Source: Rhodospirillaceae bacterium
GTDB lineage: Bacteria; Pseudomonadota; Alphaproteobacteria; SP197
Length of the DNA: 21,066 nt
Assembly: GCA_018700655.1 (NCBI GenBank)
Contig: JABIUG010000273.1
Location: forward strand, 1 to 21,066
Reading direction: 5' to 3'
The notes under the pieces were generated by a model. The model saw only the letters and a list, made by a program, of their open reading frames with translations. It ran no database searches and was not told where the DNA came from. The position numbers were made by a program, and so were the translations under genes. Shown here piece by piece: positions 14,869 to 21,066 of this stretch (position 1 is its first letter; every line of letters starts with the position of its first letter).

Positions 14869-15840
14869 ATGGATCTCAAGCGCAAACTTATCTCTGCCGT
14901 TGCCGCGGGCGCCCTTCTTACGGATTTTGCCATGTCGGCATCCGCGCAGAGCATTCCCGAATCGGACGAGCCCATCAAGCTCGCCATGAATGAGTGGACC
15001 GGCCAGCATATCAGCACCTATGTCGCTGGCGAGACGCTCAAGCGTATGGGCTACAACGTCGAATACATCACCGCCGGTTATTACCCGCAGGGTACCGCCA
15101 TTGCGGACGGCGATATCGACGCCACGCTGGAAATCTGGACGTCCAACATCGGCGATGGCTGGGATTCGATGTTCGATGACGGCTCGCTGGTTGTCGTCGG
15201 CAACGCCGGCCTCAAGCCGCAGGAAGCCTGGTATGTTCCGACCTATGTGCTCGACATGTGCCCGGGTCTGCCCGATTGGACAGCTCTCGAGAACTGCACG
15301 GATCTCTTCGCCACGGCCGAAACACTGCCTTCAGGCCGCTTCCTCGACTATCCGGCCGACTGGGGTGACACCAACGCTCGGCGCATCGAAGCGTTGAACA
15401 TGGATTATGTCTCGATCCCGGCTGGCGGCGAAGGCGCGATCATCGCCGAGATCAAATCTGCCGTTGAACGTCAGGCACCGCTTATCACGATGTTCTGGGA
15501 ACCCCATTGGCTCCATGCCCAGATCGACATGACGCGTGTCTTTCTGCCGGAGTATTTCGACGGTTGCCATGACGACGCTTCGCTGGGCCTGAACCCGGAT
15601 GCGACCTATGACTGCGACTGGTCGAGCGCCGAGATCATCAAGGTGGCCAATCCCGCACTCATGGAAAGCCATCCCGCCGCTTGGAACCTGATCGAGGTTT
15701 ATTCGATCAACAACGCCGAACAGGCCGTTATCATGGCCGAAGTCGACGACAAGGGCCGTGACCTCGAAGAGGTCGTCAACGAATGGCTCGACGCCAATCC
15801 CGACCAGGTTCAGGGCTGGATGGATCAAGCATCCATGTAA
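14869..15840 (+). CDS. Glycine-betaine/choline/carnitine-type ABC substrate-binding protein (OpuAC family)
   Basis: A 323-residue exported protein. The signal peptide has a KRK start, a hydrophobic core and an ASA cleavage site after residue 26. The mature part follows the OpuAC/ProX plan: IKLAMNEWTGQHIST at 36-50, TAGYYPQGTAIADGDIDATLEIWTSN at 68-93, and MFWEPHW at 208-214. W43, W90, W210 and W214 are candidates for the aromatic cage that holds a quaternary ammonium head. Cys pairs (131/143, 233/249) may form disulfides. GGGAGA 8 bases before the ATG is a good ribosome-binding site. No permease or ATPase gene is adjacent, and a terminator follows at once, so it is a stand-alone binding protein that must use a transporter encoded elsewhere, or acts as a sensor. 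Confidence 0.9.
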   Translation: MDLKRKLISAVAAGALLTDFAMSASAQSIPESDEPIKLAMNEWTGQHISTYVAGETLKRMGYNVEYITAGYYPQGTAIADGDIDATLEIWTSNIGDGWDSMFDDGSLVVVGNAGLKPQEAWYVPTYVLDMCPGLPDWTALENCTDLFATAETLPSGRFLDYPADWGDTNARRIEALNMDYVSIPAGGEGAIIAEIKSAVERQAPLITMFWEPHWLHAQIDMTRVFLPEYFDGCHDDASLGLNPDATYDCDWSSAEIIKVANPALMESHPAAWNLIEVYSINNAEQAVIMAEVDDKGRDLEEVVNEWLDANPDQVQGWMDQASM

Positions 15841-15863
15841 GCTCCTGACAGTCAGGACAAAAC

Positions 15864-15900
15864 AAAGGGCCGGGTGGCAACACCCGGCCCTTTTCTTTTT
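15864..15900. terminator. Bidirectional Rho-independent terminator
   Basis: A perfect GGGCCGGGTG / CACCCGGCCC stem, extended by AAA/TTT, has a GCAA loop and is followed by TTTTCTTTTT on the plus strand. On the minus strand the tract after the stem is TTTGTTTTGT. It therefore ends both the binding-protein transcript and the converging flavoprotein operon. A smaller palindrome, TCCTGACAGTCAGGA (15843-15857), sits right after the binding-protein stop. Confidence 0.93.
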
Positions 15901-15929
15901 GCGCAACCTGCCGTGTCAGCAGCTCTTGA

Positions 15930-18005
15930 TCACGGCAGCGCAAACTCGTCTGCCAACTCTGTCAGTTCGCGCTTGTAGGGAATGTCCTCAGGTTCGGTTC
16001 CCAGTTCACGGGCAAACCGGTGGCCCTCATAGACCGCAGCTGCGATCGTTGCAGGACCATAACAATCACCAATGCGCCGCAGCGACGGGCTGCCGGCTTC
16101 CTTGAGCCGGGCCTGATCTGCATCGAGTTCGTCAAACAGCGCCGCATCGGGAAGGCGCGACGTCACCATGACGATCGAAGCCGCCTCGAGCGTCGTGACA
16201 CGCTCGGAAAAGACACAGGCAAGTTCGACAGCCTGGCCCGCGACCCGATGGAGCTTGTGATTGGCGAGAACTTCAATGCCAAGCCCCAGCACGTGCGCCT
16301 GGATACGATGCTGTTCGAGGTTGATGCTGGTCCACGACGAAACCACCGGATCGGACGTCACCAGGGTGACGTCAAGCCCGTCGCCCCGCAGTTTCTCGGC
16401 CACGATCCCGCCCATATAATAATGGTCGTCGTCATAGACGATCACCGGGCCGGCCGGCACGACACCGGCCATGACGTCATCAGGCGTCAGCACCTGGGCA
16501 TCGGAAAGCCCCGGGATCGGGAACTGATGGATCCGGCCGTAACCGTCCTTGCGCCAATGGGAACCGGTCGCGATCGCGATATGGTCCGCACCGAACTCCA
16601 GCACCTGTTCAGCCGTCAGCCGGCTAGCCGGAAAGACCTCGACATTGGCCATCTGCTGGATCTGATAGACCCGGTAGTCGCGCACCCTGCCCCAGGCTGA
16701 AAGACCCGGCAGACGGGCTTCCCGGGCAACGCGCCCGCCCAGTTCCTCGTCGGCTTCGGCCAGGGTCACGTTGTAACCACGCTCACCAGCGGCACGTGCC
16801 GCCTCGAGGCCGGCCGGACCGGCACCAATGATCAAGACGCTCTCATCAGCCGTCTTTTCGGGAATACGCTCGGGGTGCCAGCCCTTGCGCCATTCCTCAC
16901 CCTTGGTCGGATTCTGCGTACAGCGCATCGGTGCCATTAAAGCGTCCCAACCGACGCAGATGTTGCAGCCGATACACTCGCGGATATCTTCGATCCGTCC
17001 TTCCTCGATCTTCTTGGGCAGGAAAGGATCAGCAATCGAAGGCCGAGCCGCACCGATCATGTCCATGACACCGTTCTTGATCAGCGAAACCATGCGGTCC
17101 GGTGTCGTGTAGCGCCCGACTGCGACGACGGGTTTGGTCGTTACCGATTTCACGAACGCAATGAACGGCTCCTGAAAGCCCTCTTCGGCAAACCGGCTGG
17201 TGACGCTGTCGTTATGCCACTCGGCGACGTTGACATCCCAGAGATCGGGAAGTTCAGCGAGCATCTCGATGATCTCGCGGCCTTCCTTTTCCCACTCCAT
17301 ACCTTCGGCGCCACGCAGTTCGTCGACCGCGAAGCGTGCCACGACGCCCATGGTGTCACCCACCGCTTCCTTGGCGTCTTCCATGATCTCGCGGAACAGC
17401 CGGACACGATTCTCCAGGCTGCCGCCATACTCGTCGGTGCGCTGGTTGTAGCGCGGCAGCATGAACTGGCCGGCAAGCGAGAGATTGTGCGCGGCATAAC
17501 AACAGACAATGTCAAAACCTGCCTGTTTGGACCGTTTTACCGCTTCGAGATGCCAGCGGCGGTAGTCACGGATATCGGCCTTGTCCATCGCACGGGCCTG
17601 GACGGGATTGTTGCCGACCACCGGCATATGCGACGGGAAGATCGGTACTTCACGGCTATAGGAATTCGAAGCGAACTTGCCGTTGTGCGTCAGCTCGATC
17701 AGAGCAAGCGAATCATGCTCATGGACCGCGTCACACATGCGCGCCAGGTACGGGACGTCCTGATCCGACCACATCCGGCCCTCGGTCGCCCCGGTGATGT
17801 CGGAGGTCGGGTGGATATCGATCTGTTCGGTCGAAACCACGGCCCAGCCGCCTTCGGCCTTCACACCGCGCATCGCCGCCATGCTGGAGGGAAAGGTCCT
17901 GCCCATGCCGTTGCAATGGGGCACCTGGTAGAACCGGTTCCGGGCCGTGACCGGGCCGATCTTCACCGGTTCGAACAGGATGTCGTAACGTGGATCACGG
18001 GTCAT
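15930..18005 (-). CDS. Trimethylamine-dehydrogenase-like Fe-S flavoprotein 1 (NADH:flavin oxidoreductase family)
   Basis: A 691-residue protein with the three-part plan of trimethylamine dehydrogenase (TMADH): an FMN barrel (1-340), a 4Fe-4S cluster with C344, C347, C350 and C362, then a Rossmann-type ADP/FAD-like region beginning VLIIGAGPAGLEAARAAG (about 385). C31 in FYQVPHCNGMG matches the Cys that binds FMN covalently in TMADH, and Y170, H173 and D266 match its catalytic residues Y169, H172 and D267. W263 matches one wall of the amine pocket, but Q61 replaces Tyr60; from memory, dimethylamine dehydrogenase also has Gln there. It probably demethylates or oxidises a secondary or tertiary amine, passing electrons to an electron-transfer flavoprotein. 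Its ATG overlaps the stop of flavoprotein 2 (ATGA), so the two are coupled. Confidence 0.92.
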   Translation of the reverse strand: MTRDPRYDILFEPVKIGPVTARNRFYQVPHCNGMGRTFPSSMAAMRGVKAEGGWAVVSTEQIDIHPTSDITGATEGRMWSDQDVPYLARMCDAVHEHDSLALIELTHNGKFASNSYSREVPIFPSHMPVVGNNPVQARAMDKADIRDYRRWHLEAVKRSKQAGFDIVCCYAAHNLSLAGQFMLPRYNQRTDEYGGSLENRVRLFREIMEDAKEAVGDTMGVVARFAVDELRGAEGMEWEKEGREIIEMLAELPDLWDVNVAEWHNDSVTSRFAEEGFQEPFIAFVKSVTTKPVVAVGRYTTPDRMVSLIKNGVMDMIGAARPSIADPFLPKKIEEGRIEDIRECIGCNICVGWDALMAPMRCTQNPTKGEEWRKGWHPERIPEKTADESVLIIGAGPAGLEAARAAGERGYNVTLAEADEELGGRVAREARLPGLSAWGRVRDYRVYQIQQMANVEVFPASRLTAEQVLEFGADHIAIATGSHWRKDGYGRIHQFPIPGLSDAQVLTPDDVMAGVVPAGPVIVYDDDHYYMGGIVAEKLRGDGLDVTLVTSDPVVSSWTSINLEQHRIQAHVLGLGIEVLANHKLHRVAGQAVELACVFSERVTTLEAASIVMVTSRLPDAALFDELDADQARLKEAGSPSLRRIGDCYGPATIAAAVYEGHRFARELGTEPEDIPYKRELTELADEFALP

Positions 18006-20089
18006 GGCAGCTCTCCTGGCCAGTCGTTGGACAATCCCATCACCTCACGCCGGAAGGGCGGGCTGTCGATGGGAACCTCGGTGTCGAGTTCACGAGCATA
18101 CTTGTGGCCACTGTAGACTGCAGCAGCAATCAGCCCCGGTGCCAGGCAATCACCGATCGCCGTGACGCTCTTGATGCCGGCCGTCTCGAGTGCCGCCGGA
18201 TCAGCGACCAGCTCGGAATAGAGCGCATCATGGGCATCGCGCATCGTGACCATGATCAACGAGCCCCGATCCATCCACGAACGGTTGTCCGTGAAATTGC
18301 AGGCAAGTTCGATCTCCTGGTCGCCGATCTGAGCGATGTGTTTGCCCATCACCAGTTCGGCGCCCATCTCGATCAGACGTTTCTGGATAAGACTCTGTTC
18401 CATCGTATTGTGGGTCCAATGCGCCGCATCGGGCGCCGTCGTCACATAGACGACCTTGTGACCCTGTGAGGCCGCAAGTTCAGCCAGAACACTTGCCATG
18501 AAATAGTGCTCATCGTCGTAGATGATCACCGGGCCTTCCAGTTCGGCGCCGGCCATCACGTCGTTCGGCGTGAGGATACCTTTTTCGTGAATCCCTTCGA
18601 TTGGAGTCCGGTGGGTGCTTCCCATCGCATCGCCACGCCAGGATGATCCGGTCGCAATCGCGACGTGATCAAAACCGAACTCCCGCACCTGATTGGCATC
18701 AAGCTTGCTGTCGAGGAAAATCTCGACATTGGCGAGTTTGTGAAGCTGGCCGATCCGCCAATCGCGAACCCTGGCCCAGGTCGAAAGGCCCGGAAGCTGC
18801 GAGACACGATTGAGATGGCCACCCAGTTCCGTCCCGGCTTCAGCCAATGTCACAGCATAGCCACGCTGGCCGAGCGCCCGGGACGCCTCCAGCCCGGCCG
18901 GACCGCCACCGACCACAAGCACGCGACCGTCACTGCCCTTTTCGGCAATCTGTTCGGGATGCCAGCCGCGCCGCCATTCTTCGCCCGTGGTCGGGTTCTG
19001 GGTACAGCGCATGGGCATGTTCATGAAGTCGGCGCTCACACAGATGTTGCAGCCGATGCATTCACGGATGTCGTCGATCCGTCCTTCCTCGACCTTCCTG
19101 GGCAGGAAGGGGTCGGCGATCGAGGGCCGGGCGGCGCCGATGAAATCAGCAATACCCTTGTTGACCAGCGAGACCATGCGGTCGACGGAAGTATAGCGGC
19201 CCACGGCCACGACCGGTTTGTTCGTGACCTCCTTCACCCAACCGATGAACGGCTCCTGGAATCCCTCTTCTGAGAAGCGGGCGGTCTGACTGTCCTTGTC
19301 CCATTCGCTGACATTGACGTCCCATAGATCCGGCAGATCGGCCAAAAGTTCGACGGCGGCGCGGCCATCTTCATTGGCCTGAATGCCTTCGGCACCGATG
19401 AGTTCGTCGACACACAGCCGCACAGCAACACCCATGGTGTCACCGACCGCCTCTTTGGTGTCTTCGATCACCTCACGCAGCAGCCGCACCCGGTTTTCGA
19501 TCGAGCCGCCATATTCGTCCATGCGTGTGTTGTAGCGGTGCGCAAGGAAATGCTGCAGCAGGCACAGGTTATGGCTGGCATAGACATAGACAATGTCGAA
19601 TCCAGCATCACGTGCACGGACAGCAGCCTGGCGATGCCAGCGTCGAAAATTGGCGATGTCGGTCTTGTCCATGGCACGCGCCTGACCCGGAGCGGTCCCC
19701 TCCATGGGGATCGCGACCGGCGCCATGGCGACGTCACGCGAGTACAGGTTATGGCCGGCCATGCCGCCATAAACCAATTCGCAACCGGCCAGCGAACCGT
19801 GACGTTTCACACTCTCGACCATGCGCGCCATGATCGGTATGTCCTGTTCGGTCCACAGGCGCGCCTCGATCGCAGGCGTCACATCGCCGGTGTGGTGGAA
19901 ATCGCACTCTTCGGTGCAGACCACGCCCCAGCCGCCCTCGGCCTTGACGCCCCGCATCGCCGCCATCGAACTTGGATACTGTGTCCCCATGCCGTTGCAG
20001 TGGGGAACCTGATAAAATCGGTTGGGTGCCGTGACCGGACCAATTTTTACTTCTTCGAACAAAACATCGTATCGCGGATCACGTGCCAT
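18002..20089 (-). CDS. Trimethylamine-dehydrogenase-like Fe-S flavoprotein 2
   Basis: A 695-residue paralogue of flavoprotein 1, first in the pair, with the same barrel, cluster and nucleotide-binding layout. It keeps C31 for FMN attachment, the YASH segment with the catalytic Tyr/His, the W-x-x-D on the barrel, and cluster cysteines C344, C347, C350 and C362. At the TMADH Tyr60 position it has E61, an acidic residue that could pair with a cationic substrate directly. It also lacks the Trp that follows the cluster cysteines in TMADH (VSADF here). The pocket is thus different from both TMADH and flavoprotein 1. I chose the ATG at 20089 (GAGGGA 5 bases before it; homology starts with MARDPRYD) rather than the extension to 20176, which would run into the LysR gene. 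Confidence 0.92.
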   Translation of the reverse strand: MARDPRYDVLFEEVKIGPVTAPNRFYQVPHCNGMGTQYPSSMAAMRGVKAEGGWGVVCTEECDFHHTGDVTPAIEARLWTEQDIPIMARMVESVKRHGSLAGCELVYGGMAGHNLYSRDVAMAPVAIPMEGTAPGQARAMDKTDIANFRRWHRQAAVRARDAGFDIVYVYASHNLCLLQHFLAHRYNTRMDEYGGSIENRVRLLREVIEDTKEAVGDTMGVAVRLCVDELIGAEGIQANEDGRAAVELLADLPDLWDVNVSEWDKDSQTARFSEEGFQEPFIGWVKEVTNKPVVAVGRYTSVDRMVSLVNKGIADFIGAARPSIADPFLPRKVEEGRIDDIRECIGCNICVSADFMNMPMRCTQNPTTGEEWRRGWHPEQIAEKGSDGRVLVVGGGPAGLEASRALGQRGYAVTLAEAGTELGGHLNRVSQLPGLSTWARVRDWRIGQLHKLANVEIFLDSKLDANQVREFGFDHVAIATGSSWRGDAMGSTHRTPIEGIHEKGILTPNDVMAGAELEGPVIIYDDEHYFMASVLAELAASQGHKVVYVTTAPDAAHWTHNTMEQSLIQKRLIEMGAELVMGKHIAQIGDQEIELACNFTDNRSWMDRGSLIMVTMRDAHDALYSELVADPAALETAGIKSVTAIGDCLAPGLIAAAVYSGHKYARELDTEVPIDSPPFRREVMGLSNDWPGELP

Positions 20090-20101
20090 AACGTCCCTCA
20101 T

Positions 20102-20115
20102 TGACTGATCAGTCA
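20102..20115. promoter_or_regulatory. Perfect palindrome TGACTGATCAGTCA, TetR-type candidate operator
   Basis: A 14-bp perfect dyad lies 12 bases upstream of the flavoprotein 2 start, in the 52-base gap after the LysR gene. ACTGATCAGT-type dyads are typical of TetR-family operators. No T-run follows, so it is not a terminator of the LysR gene. No TetR-family regulator is encoded in the window, so the binding protein would lie outside it. Confidence 0.5.
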
Positions 20116-20141
20116 GTTTTAGCCCGGGACCCGGCCACACG

Positions 20142-21044
20142 CTATCCCTGTGTCGCCAAACCGCCAATCCAGTCACAAAAGGCGAGCAAGGCAGAATCGC
20201 TCAACCGGTCCTTGCGGTAGACCAGATAATAGGAAAACGGGTGGCGCACGGCTATCTCTGAAAGTCTCACCAATCGTCCGTCGCGAATATCCTGGGTCGC
20301 CAGCTCAAGATACCCCATCGCGATCCCCACGCCATCGATCGCGGCCTGAAACGCAAGGTTGGGCTCCTGAAACGACAGGCCGGGCATCTCGCCGGGCACA
20401 CCGGCACCAGCTCCCGTGAGCCACAAGCGCCATTCCTCCCCGACCTCATGACCCTCGATGTCGGCATGAATCAGCATGTGTTCCAGCAATTGTTCCGGTC
20501 TTGCGTCCAGGCCAATTCGTTCGGCCAGTTCCCGGCTGCATAACGGTGTCAGATGGATTGGCGAGATCAGTTCGGCTTCGACTCCCGGCCAGGGCGGGAC
20601 ACCACAGCGCAAGCCGACATCGGCCAGCCGGCCGTCCAGCTCCAGATATCCCAAGGCAGGATGCAGGTGGACCGCCATACTGTTTTCGCGCGCATACCAG
20701 CCGCCAAGGCGTGGAATCAACCATTTGGCGGCAAAGGTCGGCGTCGTCGTCACTTTCAGGGTTTCAGCCGTTATCGGCTCGACCAGGCCTTCCAGAGTCG
20801 TGCCGATACGGTCGAAAGAATCCGCCAGAACCGGCTGCAGGGTCTGCCCGGCTGCTGTCAGAGTGACGCCGCGGTTGGTTCGGTTAAACAGCTCAAGCGC
20901 CAAAATCTTCTCCAGGCGGCGAACCTGATGGCTGATTGCGCTGTGCGTCACATGCAGTTCGTCTGCCGCCCGCGAGAAACTGAGATGCCGGGCGGCAGCC
21001 TCAAAGGCCCGGAGGGCGTTGAGATGTAGGGAGCCGCGCCGCAT
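20142..21044 (-). CDS. LysR-family transcriptional regulator, GcvA-like
   Basis: A 300-residue LysR regulator. The N-terminal winged helix-turn-helix (about 6-65) reads LNALRAFEAAARHLSFSRAA then HVTHSAISHQVRRLEK and LFNRTNRGVTLTAAG, close to GcvA-type proteins. The C-terminal effector domain starts with TLKVTTTPTFAAKWLIPRLGGW at about 94-115, also GcvA-like, and carries the ADVGLRCG strand. The ATG at 21044 has GAGG 7 bases before it and is only 22 bases from the window edge. It lies upstream of the two flavoprotein genes on the same strand and may be co-transcribed with them or regulate them and the divergent clusters. GcvA-like regulators often sense glycine-related or amine metabolism, which fits the neighbourhood but does not prove it. 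Bases 21045-21066 hold only its ribosome-binding region. Confidence 0.92.
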   Translation of the reverse strand: MRRGSLHLNALRAFEAAARHLSFSRAADELHVTHSAISHQVRRLEKILALELFNRTNRGVTLTAAGQTLQPVLADSFDRIGTTLEGLVEPITAETLKVTTTPTFAAKWLIPRLGGWYARENSMAVHLHPALGYLELDGRLADVGLRCGVPPWPGVEAELISPIHLTPLCSRELAERIGLDARPEQLLEHMLIHADIEGHEVGEEWRLWLTGAGAGVPGEMPGLSFQEPNLAFQAAIDGVGIAMGYLELATQDIRDGRLVRLSEIAVRHPFSYYLVYRKDRLSDSALLAFCDWIGGLATQG

Positions 21045-21066
21045 GAAAATCCTCTGGTGTGAGTTC

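Noticed and set aside
20090..20176. Longer start for flavoprotein 2 at 20176
   Set aside because: The extension overlaps the LysR gene end and the palindrome, and lacks homology; the ATG at 20089 has a good ribosome-binding site and the family N-terminus.
1..21066. Mobile element, prophage or CRISPR origin for the region
   Set aside because: I found no transposase, integrase, direct-repeat array or att-like duplication; gene style is uniform across the window.

Overview
The window is a dense, GC-rich (low-to-mid 60s percent by eye) bacterial chromosome segment. It holds seventeen protein genes, sixteen complete and one cut by the left edge. There is no tRNA, rRNA, CRISPR array, insertion sequence or phage gene. 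Codon use, the purine-rich Shine-Dalgarno sequences, the short or overlapping gene junctions and the gene families (GcvA-type LysR, CaiD-like crotonase, trimethylamine-dehydrogenase-like flavoproteins) suggest an alphaproteobacterium, perhaps a marine Rhodospirillales-like lineage. That placement is inference from style, not from a marker gene.

Layout. Bases 1-2007 are house-keeping and repair: the end of a NagD-type HAD hydrolase, then on the minus strand an operon of two 3-alkyladenine-type DNA glycosylases of unrelated folds (HhH-GPD then AlkC-type HEAT repeat). Bases 2008-2207 form a divergent control region with two perfect 27-bp palindromes. Bases 2208-6411 (plus strand) are a tight operon: DUF1989 protein, TauE/SafE permease, carboxymuconolactone-decarboxylase-like protein, an unrecognised small membrane protein, a HyuB-type protein without its usual HyuA partner, and a YbaN-family membrane protein. 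Bases 6525-8265 (minus) are two tandem two-domain cupins. Bases 8383-11537 (plus) are two overlapping EamA transporters and a DadA-like FAD oxidoreductase. Bases 11545-14668 (minus) are a CaiD-like crotonase followed by two enolase-superfamily enzymes. Bases 14869-15840 (plus) are a betaine-type periplasmic binding protein with its own terminator. Bases 15930-21044 (minus) are a LysR regulator and two tandem trimethylamine-dehydrogenase-like flavoproteins.

How the genes may work together (inference). From about 6.5 kb to the end the region looks like an uncharacterised catabolic island for a methylated amine or betaine. The binding protein belongs to the glycine-betaine/choline/carnitine class. 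The two TMADH-like enzymes keep the cysteinyl-FMN cysteine, the catalytic Tyr/His/Asp and the 4Fe-4S cysteines, so they probably oxidatively demethylate an amine, but both have lost the Tyr that forms part of the trimethylamine pocket. The crotonase closely resembles carnitinyl-CoA dehydratase. The FAD oxidoreductase could oxidise a secondary amine or amino acid. Four protein types each occur as a side-by-side pair of paralogues (cupin, EamA, enolase superfamily, TMADH-like). No known pathway I can name fits all of these, so the substrate is open.

The observations I rate highest are the paired-paralogue amine/betaine island, the enolase-superfamily pair with a K-x-H / D-x-E / E / N active-site signature, the altered TMADH pockets, and the twin palindromes before the DUF1989 operon, whose arms differ by compensating changes.
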